The notes below the pieces were generated by a model, which was given only the letters and a program-made list of their open reading frames with translations, was not told the origin of the DNA and made no database searches. Shown one piece after another: positions 9,087-17,484 of a stretch of 64,000 nucleotides of DNA (positions within the stretch are counted from its first letter, which is position 1; every line of letters begins with the position of its first letter). A program made the translations under genes and the position numbers. This stretch comes from Desulfomonile tiedjei (lineage in GTDB: Bacteria; Desulfobacterota; Desulfomonilia; Desulfomonilales; Desulfomonilaceae), in assembly GCA_016218715.1 (NCBI GenBank), contig JACRDG010000032.1, positions 1 through 64,000 of the forward strand. The letters are read 5' to 3'.

Positions 9087-9662
9087 CTATTGGCTCGCCC
9101 CACCAGGAAGGCCTTGCATTCGTCTGAGTCGTTCCGGCACACGCCACTTGGCCATCAGGACCGCGGAACTCGTCGGTACCAGGTCTTCCCACGACTCCCC
9201 CGCGATCATCCGCCTCCGCAGCTCGGATCCCGTGATCCCCTTTCCTGAGGGAGGTTTTTCCCACATGACCTCGGTTTTCAGACCGAGCGAACGGAACATA
9301 TCGAGCTTCTTCCTGCCCCAGGAATCATAGATGGTCAGATAGAATACCGCATCCAGAGGTACGTAGTGCCGGTACAATTCGGGAAAGTTTATGGGGAGCG
9401 GCACGACGGAGAACTCCTCCCATGGGGTCCCTGCTTCGACGAGAGCGGCCCTGATCAGTGTGTAGCGCTCGAAATAGGTGAGGGGATTGCGAGCGGTCCC
9501 GCTGCGGCCCGGATCGGCAGGGTCTTCTTTGGCGAGGGTGGGATCGGGGTTGGTAATTCCTACCACGAGGTGCCTGCATCGGGCTTTCCCCGCCAACAGG
9601 TAGGTGAGGTGGTCGTTGTGCAACCCCTGGAATCGGCCGTGAATGACTCCGACTTCAGTCAT
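9087..9662 (-). CDS. NadM-like nucleotidyltransferase (probable NMN adenylyltransferase)
   Basis: This is a 191-residue protein. The frame is open back to 9959, but the family start MTEVGVIHGRFQ fixes the start at ATG 9662, and the longer version would run across the start of the divergent gene at 9877. GRFQ near residue 9 is the phosphate-binding signature of NadM/NadR-type enzymes. The usual (H/T)xGH motif appears as HNDH. ITGSELRRRMI near 150 corresponds to the ISSTxIR motif that contacts ATP. Expected reaction: adenylyl transfer from ATP to nicotinamide mononucleotide. Substrate specificity is inferred only from the motifs. Confidence 0.72.
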   Translation of the reverse strand: MTEVGVIHGRFQGLHNDHLTYLLAGKARCRHLVVGITNPDPTLAKEDPADPGRSGTARNPLTYFERYTLIRAALVEAGTPWEEFSVVPLPINFPELYRHYVPLDAVFYLTIYDSWGRKKLDMFRSLGLKTEVMWEKPPSGKGITGSELRRRMIAGESWEDLVPTSSAVLMAKWRVPERLRRMQGLPGGASQ

Positions 9663-9876
9663 AGAGCGGTTCCTTGCGTAACGGGTCGTCGCTCCGTGCT
9701 TCAAGCCGATCCGTGCTCCGGCACGATGGAACTCCGGGCGAAGACCGGCCGATCGAGACCTGCCGAGCATACCACATCCCGCGCGTCGGCAAAACCATTG
9801 ACTTTCAAGGGGCAATCTCGGATTCTTCATCCACTCCGGTGATAGGACCGACAGAACGCGCAAGGATGAAAACCGC

Positions 9877-11736
9877 ATGGAGAATTGGCGGAAAACATAT
9901 GGATCCAAACTTCTCTCGGCTGAAGACGCTGCGGCCAAAATCAAGAACGGCGACCGCATCTATTTGGGGAGCCGGTGTTGCGAACCGACGAAGATAATAG
10001 AAGCCCTTGGGGCCTCGTACCTCGAAGACCTGGAAATGCTCCAGTTCATACCGGGAGAGCATGCGGTTGCGTTGGGGGCAAAAGGTCACCACAGGTTCAG
10101 GTTAAAGACTTTCTTTCTCGGAGGACTGGCGCAGGCTACCAGTTCCGCGTCGGAAGCGTACTACGTGCCACTTTTTCACTCTCAGATCCCCGAGTTCTTC
10201 AGAACCCGCCGCATACCCATCGACGTGGCCGTCGTCCAGGTTTCGGAACCTGACGAATCGGGGCGTTTCAGTCTCGGCGTCTCGGTGGACGTGTCCCTCT
10301 CCGCTGTGGAATCGGCCCGGACCGTCATCGCTCAGGTCAACCCTCGCATGCCCCGAACCCGCGGAGATACGCTCATCCCCGGCGATCGAATCAACAATCT
10401 GGTGGACGGTCCTGAGGAACTCTGGGAGGCGCCACCGGAGATGCTCGGGCCGGTGGAAAAGGAAATTACCCGGTACTGCAGCGAACTGGTCGACGACGGA
10501 TCGGTGCTCCATTTCGGATTCGCAGGCATTTCGAAAGGGCTGATGGAATTTCTGATGGATCGTCGCCATCTGGGAATCCACACGGAGATCTTCACCGATT
10601 CGCTCTGCGACCTTATCGAAGCGGGGGTGATCGATAACAGCACGAAGAAGATCTACACCGGCAGATCGCTCGCGACCTGCTGCATGGGGACCCGCCGCGT
10701 GTACAACTTTGTCAATGATAATAAGCTGGTAGAATTCTACCCGTCGGATATTCTTCTGTATCCAACCTTTATCGGGTCCAACGCGAAGATGGTGGCAATC
10801 AACCTGGCGGTACAGGTGGATCTGCGGGGTCAGATACGGCAAGGAAACCCCACCTGGACCGTCTTCGAAGGATCCGGTGGCGATCACGACTTCATGCGCG
10901 GCGCAGGGCTCTCCAGAGGTGGACGATCGATCGTATGTCTGCGTTCGACCTCACTCCGAAGCGGCCGTTCCACGATTGTGCCGTCGTTCGGCGCGAAGGC
11001 GTCGGTGATCATGAACCGCGGGGAAGCCAACTACATCGTCACCGAGCACGGCGTGGCGTATCTCGGCGGTAAATCGGTGCGCGAGCGGGCCATGGCCCTC
11101 ATCGAGATAGCCCACCCGGACCACCGCGAAGATCTGATGCGGGAGGCCCGCGAACTGGGGTATGTGTATTCAGATCAGGTCTATGTCCGCACCGCTTCGC
11201 CTGACCTGCGGCAGCGAGTCCGCTGCGAGCATGAGTTCAAGCACGGTCTCATCGGGCATGTTCGGGTCGTCAAGCCCACGGACGAATCCATGGTTCGGGA
11301 CCTGTTCTACAATCTGTCGCAAGGTTCCGTCTATTTCCGCTACTTCAGCCCGCGTCGGGCCATGCCGCACGACAATATCCGGGAGTACGTGAGCCTTTCC
11401 GAGGAGAAGGGATTATCAGTGGTGGTTACAGTGGGCCCGCGAGAAAACCGCCGCATGATTGCCGAGAGCCGGTACGTCGTGGAGAAAGACGGGTACGCTG
11501 AAGTGGCGTTCATGGTGGACGAGTCCTATCACGGGTACGGCATCGGAACGTTCCTGCTGAACTACCTGGCCGAGATCGCGAAGGAACGCGGGGTAAAGGG
11601 TTTCCAGGCGGATGTTCTCGTCTCCAACGCGCCGATGATCAAGGTCTTCGAGAAGCAGCCGTACGTGCTCCACAAGACTGTTTCAGACGGAGTCATCACC
11701 ATCAGGTTCCGGTTCGACGAGCCAAAAGAAGCCTGA
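9877..11736 (+). CDS. Acetyl-CoA hydrolase/CoA-transferase family protein fused to a C-terminal GNAT domain
   Basis: This is a 619-residue protein; ATG 9877 follows an AAGGA site by about 10 bases. Residues about 10-440 are a class I CoA-transferase of the 4-hydroxybutyrate CoA-transferase/acetyl-CoA hydrolase group: LGSRCCEP near 28, LGIHTEIFTDSL near 230 (likely catalytic Glu) and the EGSGGDHDFMRGA glycine motif near 330. Residues about 455-615 are a GNAT acyltransferase fold, with VAFMVDESYHGYGIGTFLL as the acetyl-CoA-binding motif A. The likely role is swapping CoA between short acids; the GNAT part might acetylate lysines of this or another enzyme. The partner substrate is unknown. It is divergent from the NadM-like gene and not in an operon. 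Confidence 0.88.
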   Translation: MENWRKTYGSKLLSAEDAAAKIKNGDRIYLGSRCCEPTKIIEALGASYLEDLEMLQFIPGEHAVALGAKGHHRFRLKTFFLGGLAQATSSASEAYYVPLFHSQIPEFFRTRRIPIDVAVVQVSEPDESGRFSLGVSVDVSLSAVESARTVIAQVNPRMPRTRGDTLIPGDRINNLVDGPEELWEAPPEMLGPVEKEITRYCSELVDDGSVLHFGFAGISKGLMEFLMDRRHLGIHTEIFTDSLCDLIEAGVIDNSTKKIYTGRSLATCCMGTRRVYNFVNDNKLVEFYPSDILLYPTFIGSNAKMVAINLAVQVDLRGQIRQGNPTWTVFEGSGGDHDFMRGAGLSRGGRSIVCLRSTSLRSGRSTIVPSFGAKASVIMNRGEANYIVTEHGVAYLGGKSVRERAMALIEIAHPDHREDLMREARELGYVYSDQVYVRTASPDLRQRVRCEHEFKHGLIGHVRVVKPTDESMVRDLFYNLSQGSVYFRYFSPRRAMPHDNIREYVSLSEEKGLSVVVTVGPRENRRMIAESRYVVEKDGYAEVAFMVDESYHGYGIGTFLLNYLAEIAKERGVKGFQADVLVSNAPMIKVFEKQPYVLHKTVSDGVITIRFRFDEPKEA

Positions 11737-11782
11737 GTGCTCGATTTCATAAATACGATGTCTCTCTCCGAGTCCCAGCTCT

Positions 11783-11820
11783 TGGCTGTTCAGTGGGGCC
11801 GGCATCTTGCCGGCCATTCT
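11783..11820. repeat. Family A palindromic element, copy 2 (core half)
   Basis: The core CTTGGCTGTTCAGTGGGGCCGGCATCTTGCCGGCC is preceded at 11745 by TTTCATAAATACGATG, the family A left end. The right half is replaced by the family E repeat just downstream. Confidence 0.55.
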
Positions 11821-11843
11821 TTCCAAACCGGTCCCCCCATCGA

Positions 11844-11908
11844 CGTCACCCCGGCGAAAGGCGGAGGCAAGCAATCCCGGATGCCGGCCTCCGCCGGAAT
11901 GACGGACA
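11844..11908. repeat. Dispersed palindromic repeat, family E copy 2
   Basis: GTCACCCCGGCGAAAGGCGGAGG at the left mirrors CCGGCCTCCGCCGGAATGACGGAC at the right. It is the clearest copy of the family seen also at 2477 and 32541. It lies inside the 540-base gap between the CoA-transferase and the polysaccharide cluster. Confidence 0.65.
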
Positions 11909-11963
11909 GAAGAACAGCCCAGCGTTCAGTTAGCCCTTCTGCTCTGTGAAGACACTCTTCGTT

Positions 11964-11998
11964 CTTTCCCTTTCCCTCTCCAAAAGGGAAAGGGAAAG
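11964..11998. terminator. Long perfect stem-loop, possible terminator
   Basis: CTTTCCCTTTCCC and GGGAAAGGGAAAG are perfectly complementary over 13 bp around a 9-base loop. There is no long T-run, so it may act as a transcript end stabiliser or as a recurring purine/pyrimidine repeat and not as a strict intrinsic terminator. Confidence 0.4.
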
Positions 11999-12069
11999 GT
12001 TGTCGTGTCATACTTCACAAAGATTCACCTTTTAAATCAACCAGTTTTAATACCAAATCAAAGAATTAC

Positions 12070-12097
12070 TTGCAAAATGTCTTTCAAGCAGTATAGT
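12070..12097 (+). promoter_or_regulatory. Candidate sigma-70-type promoter of the polysaccharide cluster
   Basis: TTGCAA and TATAGT are separated by 16 bases in an AT-rich stretch within otherwise GC-rich DNA. They lie about 180 bases before the first gene of the glycan export cluster. The -10 matches five of six consensus positions and the -35 four of six. Confidence 0.4.
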
Positions 12098-12276
12098 GCC
12101 CTTCCGTTGAGGCGCATCAGGGCCGTGACGGCCGGTCGCTCCCGGCGTTGACATATGAATTGGCTCTGGTTGGGCTCAAGAAGCCCCGCTCGGTGAAAGG
12201 CCTCCAATAGTCCCTGGGAGGCTGAGTGACGCACATAGTGCTTCTCTCCTACCCACGAGAAGGACGGAATTGCGAA

Positions 12277-13374
12277 ATGGCACGCATTTTATACGGTGTA
12301 ATGGGTGATTCTCGAGGACACCTTAGCCGTTCTCTGGCTGTAGCACAGGCAATGCCTCGTCACGAGTACCTCTTTGTGGGCGGGGGAACGGTCCACGAGC
12401 TCGCGCAAGCGGGGTACGCCGTCGAGAATGTCCCTATGGCCTCGACGATTCGTCGGAACAACCGGGTTCACCTCCGGGCAACCTTGGCCAACGCGGCGAA
12501 GGTCTTCGCGTCGCGGGGGCCGGTAGTGAAACGTATTGCTGAGATCGTCAAATCGTTCGATCCTGATCTCATCCTGACCGACTACGAGTTCTTTACGCCG
12601 CTGGCCGCTGCCGCGCTGGGCCGACCCGCGGTGAGCCTCGACCACCAGCACATCCTGACCCACTGTACGTACCAACCTCCGCCGGGTCAGTATCTGAACC
12701 GATTCCTTACTTGCTCCGCGATCCGGCAGTTCTATAGTGCGGCGGATCGCTTCTTCATCGTCTCTTTCTATCCGCTGCCGCCTACAGATGACTCGAACAC
12801 CGAGGTCTTCGCACCGATCGTGAGGGGCGTGGTCAAAGAGATCGTCCCCACCCCGGGCGATCACGTGCTCGTCTACTTTGCCGATGGGGCCTTCCACAGC
12901 CTGCTCCCTGTTCTGGAAGCGAGGAAGGCCAAGTGCATCATCTACGGACTGGGAGAGCGGCCTCCGACTAAGAACCTCGTTTTCAAAGGAGAGTCGATTC
13001 ACGGTTTCCTGGAAGATTTGGCCTCCTGCCGGTACGTCATATCCAATGCTGGACATTCGTTGATCAGTGAGGCCCTTTACTACGCGAAACCGGTCCTCGC
13101 ATTCCCGAGAAATTATGAGTACGAACAACTGCTGAATGCGTATTTTCTGTCGAAACACGGGCTCGGGGCGTACGGCTTGTCACTGGCGGCAGCGGAAAGA
13201 ATCCTCGGCATCTTCGAGCAACGCCTGGAAGGGTACCGGGCCGGGATGGAGGCGCATCGCATCTTCGGATACCAACGCCTGGTCCATCGGCTGGAAGCCC
13301 TGATGGGGCATGACCTCGACAGAGACGAGAGCCGGTCTCGCGATCGCCAGGAGGCTCCCTGGGCCTATTCGTGA
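12277..13374 (+). CDS. GT28/MurG-like glycosyltransferase
   Basis: This is a 365-residue protein. The frame opens at GTG 12226, but ATG 12277 follows an AGAAGGA site and gives the family start MARILYGVMGDSRGHLSRSLAVA, a glycine-rich acceptor-side loop. The C-terminal half has YVISNAGHSLISEALYYAKPVLAFP (about 255-280), the nucleotide-sugar motif of MurG-like enzymes. It resembles uncharacterised proteins often annotated as teichoic-acid-related glycosyltransferases. It opens the polysaccharide cluster, about 170 bases before the export permease. Donor and acceptor are unknown. Confidence 0.8.
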   Translation: MARILYGVMGDSRGHLSRSLAVAQAMPRHEYLFVGGGTVHELAQAGYAVENVPMASTIRRNNRVHLRATLANAAKVFASRGPVVKRIAEIVKSFDPDLILTDYEFFTPLAAAALGRPAVSLDHQHILTHCTYQPPPGQYLNRFLTCSAIRQFYSAADRFFIVSFYPLPPTDDSNTEVFAPIVRGVVKEIVPTPGDHVLVYFADGAFHSLLPVLEARKAKCIIYGLGERPPTKNLVFKGESIHGFLEDLASCRYVISNAGHSLISEALYYAKPVLAFPRNYEYEQLLNAYFLSKHGLGAYGLSLAAAERILGIFEQRLEGYRAGMEAHRIFGYQRLVHRLEALMGHDLDRDESRSRDRQEAPWAYS

Positions 13375-13542
13375 CCGAATTTCTGAGGCCTCCGAGGCGC
13401 TCCCCTTGACAAAGCAGCGCGTTTTTTCAGAGAATCCGCGGTGATCTTCCCTCGGCTTCGAGGCGCGGAATCGGCAGAGGGCTCGTTTCGATTCATCGTT
13501 TCGAGTCCGTTCTTTTTTTGGGGACTTTCAGGAGCAGGTGAG

Positions 13543-14364
13543 TTGCCAACAACAGATTTTTGGAACCGGGGCGTTTACGTAAACACCTCCCCGTCGGCCC
13601 GGAGATGGCCACGATTCTTTTCACTCCTTTCAGCGCTGGTGGTCAGAGACCTCACCAGTCGGTACCGGCGCTCTTCTCTGGGGATGTGGTGGGCTTTCCT
13701 GCAGCCGCTGATCCTGATGCTGCTCTTCAACATGTTGCGTGGTTTCGTCAACATCCCGAGCGACGGGATTCCCTATGTGCTCTTCAGTTATGCAGCTCTG
13801 ACCCCCTGGACCTTTGTCAGCAATTCGGTATCGTCCTGCGGCCCGAGTATTATCACGAACGCGGAAGTGATCAAGAAGATCGCTTTGCCCCGCGAGGTAT
13901 TTCCTCTCGCATGCGTCGTCGCGACCCTGTTCGATTTTGCCGTGTCGTGCATTCTCTTGGCGGGGATGATGGCCTGGTTCGGCGTGCCGGTTGGATTGTC
14001 CCTCTTGTGGCTACCGGTCCTGATCGTGCTCATGGCTGCGGTGGCGTTCTCGGTGGGGCTCCTGATCTCGGGGCTGGGGACCTTCAGAAAAGACTTCATC
14101 TTCGCAACCCCCTTTCTCATGCAGGCGTGGCTGTTCGTTACCCCGGTGATCTATCCGTTGAGCACGGTTCCCGAGAGCTGGCGCCTGTTGTACATGATGA
14201 ACCCGATGGTCGGGGTGGTTGAGGGGTTCCGCAACGTGCTCCTCAAGGCGGAGCCGCCGCCCATGGAACCGCTCGCGTGCGCCGTCGTCATCACGGGGAT
14301 TCTGCTGGCGATTGCCTGGCCGGTGTTCCGTAGCCTGTCGAGCTATTTTGCGGATGTACTATGA
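13543..14364 (+). CDS. wzm: Polysaccharide ABC exporter, permease (Wzm/TagG type)
   Basis: This is a 273-residue inner-membrane protein with six hydrophobic segments, matching the ABC-2 permease of O-antigen or teichoic-acid exporters. The frame opens at GTG 13441, but TTG 13543 has AGGAG eight bases before it and gives the normal family length, with the amphipathic LVVRDLTSRYRRSSLGMWWAFLQP segment near residues 25-48. The C-terminal segment includes TPVIYPLSTVPESW and MNPMVGVVEGFRNV. The stop overlaps the ATPase start (ATGA). It moves an undecaprenyl-linked glycan across the inner membrane. Confidence 0.9.
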   Translation: MPTTDFWNRGVYVNTSPSARRWPRFFSLLSALVVRDLTSRYRRSSLGMWWAFLQPLILMLLFNMLRGFVNIPSDGIPYVLFSYAALTPWTFVSNSVSSCGPSIITNAEVIKKIALPREVFPLACVVATLFDFAVSCILLAGMMAWFGVPVGLSLLWLPVLIVLMAAVAFSVGLLISGLGTFRKDFIFATPFLMQAWLFVTPVIYPLSTVPESWRLLYMMNPMVGVVEGFRNVLLKAEPPPMEPLACAVVITGILLAIAWPVFRSLSSYFADVL

Positions 14365-15626
14365 GTGAGCCCATGTCCGATGATGTGGTTGTCAAAATAG
14401 ACGGTCTGTGGAAACGGTACGGACTGCCCGTTCCTGAAGTGGTCCGCAAAGTGTGGAACCTCGCGAGGCGCTCCAAGAACTCCGGCCGGCCGGAGGACGA
14501 CGGCCCGTGGGCCTTGAAGGAGGTCAACCTCGAAATCCGCCGGGGTGAAACCGTCGGGATCGTTGGACGCAACGGCGCGGGAAAGAGCACGCTCCTGAAG
14601 GTCCTGGCAGGGGTGACTACCCCCACGCGTGGAAGAGTCGAGATCTACGGCAGGATCTTTCCCATGATCGAACTCAATGCCGGCCTGAACATGGAGTTGA
14701 CCGGCCGTGAGAACGTGCGCCTCCTGGCCGCGGTCATGGGGCTGTCGCGAGAAGAGATCGAGTCCAAATTGCCGGACATAGAAGACTTTACCGAACTGAG
14801 CGAATGGTTCGACAGGCCGGTAAGGACCTACTCCAGCGGTATGCTTGCCCGCCTGGGTTTCGGGGTTGCGGTGAACGTCGAGAGCGACGTGATCCTCATC
14901 GACGAGACCTTTTCGGTGGGTGACCTGAAGTTCCAGAACAAGAGTCTCGCCAGGATCAGAGAAATGCGGGAGAGCGGCGCGACGGTCCTGCTGGTCAGCC
15001 ACAGCCTCGAAACGCTCCAATTTGTGGCTCGCCGCGGTATCCTGATGGAACAAGGGAAGGTGATCGCAACCGGATCCTCGCTGGAAGCGGTGACCGCGTA
15101 CGAAAGGCTCGTCTTCCGTGCGGAGCAGGAGCGATTGGAGCATCGGGCCAAGAACCGTATCTCCACGCAGGAAGCCAACATCTACAGCGCGCGGATTTTC
15201 GGGGGGAACGGCGAAACTCTCACTGAGGTCCCCGTCGGAACATCCTTCGGAATAGAGGTCGAGTTCCGTCTGAACCGGCCCCTGTTGAGGCCCATGTTTT
15301 CGGCGGGCATCCTGAATGCGCAGGGCATCCTGTGCAAATGGAACATCTCGGAAGAAGACGGACTCGCGGAACCCGGGCCGTGCGGGCGGTACCTTATTCG
15401 GGCATGGTACCCGGAAAACCACCTGATGTGCGGCGCATACGAGGTGCATTTCGCGGTACGGGACGCGACTTCCTTCGAAACCCTGGAACGCCTCGCCGGG
15501 CTTGTGAGTTTTGCGGTCATCGGGGACAACCGCGCGCGCGGGATCGTGTGCGGAGACTGCCAGTGGGAGCTGATCCCTATCGAGGAGAACGACCGGCCCT
15601 CCGACGGACCGGAGCAGACCGGGTGA
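14361..15626 (+). CDS. wzt: Polysaccharide ABC exporter, ATPase with C-terminal glycan-binding domain (Wzt type)
   Basis: This is a 421-residue protein. The N-terminal ATPase (about 1-250) has Walker A GRNGAGKS near 68, signature YSSGMLARLGFGVA near 156 and Walker B DVILIDETFSVGD near 175. Residues about 255-405 form a beta-rich Wzt_C-like domain, which in O-antigen systems recognises the capped non-reducing end of the chain before export. Its presence suggests that chain termination is coupled to export, and the methyltransferase two genes downstream is a candidate capping enzyme. It overlaps Wzm by four bases and is followed without a gap by a glycosyltransferase. Confidence 0.92.
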   Translation: MSEPMSDDVVVKIDGLWKRYGLPVPEVVRKVWNLARRSKNSGRPEDDGPWALKEVNLEIRRGETVGIVGRNGAGKSTLLKVLAGVTTPTRGRVEIYGRIFPMIELNAGLNMELTGRENVRLLAAVMGLSREEIESKLPDIEDFTELSEWFDRPVRTYSSGMLARLGFGVAVNVESDVILIDETFSVGDLKFQNKSLARIREMRESGATVLLVSHSLETLQFVARRGILMEQGKVIATGSSLEAVTAYERLVFRAEQERLEHRAKNRISTQEANIYSARIFGGNGETLTEVPVGTSFGIEVEFRLNRPLLRPMFSAGILNAQGILCKWNISEEDGLAEPGPCGRYLIRAWYPENHLMCGAYEVHFAVRDATSFETLERLAGLVSFAVIGDNRARGIVCGDCQWELIPIEENDRPSDGPEQTG

Positions 15627-16549
15627 TGGAAGCGCACCGAAATGCAGAAGCTCAGGCTTTGACGGTCCGCACCATGCTGTTGGACGATCGGGAGTACCAG
15701 GTGGACGTGCGCCGCAAGGTGTCTCTGGCCCCGGAAGCTCCCAGAATCGTCGTGGTCTCGTATCAGGGGAACGCAGCGGCCCGCGAGCTTCTGCGGGTGT
15801 GCATTGCCGGGGTCCAGCGATTCACGCCGGAACCTCACGAATTGTGGATCGTCGATAACAACTCGCCGGAAGAGCACCTGGATTGGCTCATCGAGTGGCC
15901 CGGTATCAACCTTGCACTCAATCGGACGGAACCGTTGCCGCGGGAAGAACTGGACCGATCGCACGCGGAGACCGGTCAGCACGGCCAGAAGAACTGGGGG
16001 AGTTACGCGAACGCAGTGGGGCTCGAACTGGGGCTGAAGGCCATCGATCCCGAAACGAGTTTTCTCGTGACCATGCACATGGATGCGCTACCGTGCAGCG
16101 AGGGATGGCTCTCTTTCCTGCAGTCGAAGATCACTGGGCGCATCGCCGCTTCCGGTGTCCGGATCGACCGGACCCGCACTCCGGAAGGGGTGCTGCACGT
16201 CCTCGGCTATATGGTGGATTTTCAGATCTTCCGCGGACTGGGACTCGACTTCTTCCCGGACCTCCCACATCTGGATGTCGGGGATCGCGTCACGATAAGG
16301 CTCCGTGAAGCGGGGTACGAGGTGTTCGCCTGCCCGAACACCGTCTGGGAACCTGAACTCGCCGAGACGATTCCGCCTTCTTCACCACTGCGGCATCTCC
16401 ACGTGGACAGGGCTTTCAACGACAACGGAGAAGTGATCTTTCTGCATCTCGGTCGCGGGGTACGCAGGTCCATTGGCGAGCACCGGAAAGGGATTGGTGC
16501 GGAGGAATGGGCCCGTTTCGTAGACGAGCACCTTCTTGCCGGAGCGTGA
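15626..16549 (+). CDS. Glycosyltransferase family 2 protein
   Basis: This is a 307-residue protein. ATG 15626 shares its A with the TGA of wzt, and GGAG lies about 11 bases before; a longer frame back to 15332 runs inside wzt and is rejected. It has a GT-A core with RIVVVSYQGN near residue 40, LWIVDNNSPEEHL near 72 and a TMHMDALP metal-binding motif near 150. It follows the exporter directly and probably adds a sugar to the exported chain. Donor and acceptor are unknown. Confidence 0.78.
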   Translation: MEAHRNAEAQALTVRTMLLDDREYQVDVRRKVSLAPEAPRIVVVSYQGNAAARELLRVCIAGVQRFTPEPHELWIVDNNSPEEHLDWLIEWPGINLALNRTEPLPREELDRSHAETGQHGQKNWGSYANAVGLELGLKAIDPETSFLVTMHMDALPCSEGWLSFLQSKITGRIAASGVRIDRTRTPEGVLHVLGYMVDFQIFRGLGLDFFPDLPHLDVGDRVTIRLREAGYEVFACPNTVWEPELAETIPPSSPLRHLHVDRAFNDNGEVIFLHLGRGVRRSIGEHRKGIGAEEWARFVDEHLLAGA

Positions 16550-16553
16550 CGTG

Positions 16554-17273
16554 ATGGATAGCGCGCCTCTCCAGGTCTCTCGGGACCAGTTCGGCACCCT
16601 GGGCTATTCGCTCAGGCGGTACCTGGTGGACGATTTCCACTTCCGCCACGTGGTGACGCTCCCCGAGGGAGGGCTCGTGCTGGACCTGGGCGGAAACCGG
16701 ATCCGCAAGAGGGGATTCTTCGACATAGATCAGTTCGGCCTTCAGGTCTTCTATGCCAACCTCTCCACAGCGAAGCAGCCTCACGTCCAAGCTGACGCGG
16801 GGGCGATCCCTTTCGACAGCGAGGTGTTCGACGCTGTGATCTGTGCGGAACTGCTCGAGCACGTGCCGCACCCGCCCGCGGTACTGGCTGAGGCGCATCG
16901 GGTGCTCCGGAAAGGCGGCGTGCTTCTCCTGTGCGTCCCGTTGCTGAACCGGATTCACGGCGATCCGCACGATTACGGCCGGTACACCGATTCTTACTGG
17001 TCGCATGCCCTGCAAACTGCCGGCTTCCGCGACACACGCATCGAAAAACAGGGTCGTTTCTGGTGCGTGCTGGTCGACATGGTACGAGACCTGGTCGTCC
17101 GGAAGACCGCTAGCGGCGTGCTCGCAAAACCGTCGGCGATTCGCCTTTTGGCCACCGTTATGGCAATGTGCAAGAGGAAGGCCCTGGAATGGGACGCCGT
17201 GGCGGATGACCAGGGAGGCCGGACCCCGGTGGGCTACACGACGGGATTTGGCATTACCGCGCGAAAAGCCTAG
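16554..17273 (+). CDS. Class I SAM-dependent methyltransferase
   Basis: This is a 239-residue protein starting at ATG 16554, four bases after the upstream stop; TTG 16536 is an in-frame alternative. The glycine-rich SAM motif LVLDLGG lies near residue 38, the acidic loop FDIDQF near 58, and the methyltransferase_11-type motif AVICAELLEHVPHP near 98, then LRKGGVLLLCVP. Its place between glycosyltransferases and next to a Wzt with a C-terminal domain suggests sugar O-methylation, perhaps as a chain cap. That role is an inference. Confidence 0.8.
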   Translation: MDSAPLQVSRDQFGTLGYSLRRYLVDDFHFRHVVTLPEGGLVLDLGGNRIRKRGFFDIDQFGLQVFYANLSTAKQPHVQADAGAIPFDSEVFDAVICAELLEHVPHPPAVLAEAHRVLRKGGVLLLCVPLLNRIHGDPHDYGRYTDSYWSHALQTAGFRDTRIEKQGRFWCVLVDMVRDLVVRKTASGVLAKPSAIRLLATVMAMCKRKALEWDAVADDQGGRTPVGYTTGFGITARKA

Positions 17274-17280
17274 TGCTGCT

Positions 17281-17444
17281 TTTCGGAAGTTCGATCGAGC
17301 GATTCCGGGAGCTTGGTGGGATAGGCATCTTGCCTGTCCATCGAGAAATGACAGGCGGGACGCCTGTCCCACCGAACAGCCAGTGAAGCCGCGGCCATGA
17401 ACTGAAACGGCGCTTCACCGGAATCCGCGACCGTGTTTGTGAAA
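17281..17444. repeat. Family A palindromic element, copy 3 (full)
   Basis: The core GGTGGGATAGGCATCTTGCCTGTC and its mirror GACAGGCGGGACGCCTGTCCCACC (17315-17373) are flanked by TTTCGGAAGTTCGATCG at the left and GACCGTGTTTGTGAAA at the right (17429-17444). The element fills the gap between two glycan genes and would place a strong double hairpin in the cluster transcript. Confidence 0.7.
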
Positions 17445-17484
17445 CGCAGCTATAGTACCGATCCGCTTACACAGTGACCGAAGA

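Noticed and set aside
17315-17382. Short frames encoding WDRHLACPS...DACPT-like peptides at several places
   Set aside because: They are translations of the family A repeat, in several frames and on both strands, without ribosome sites. They are not genes.
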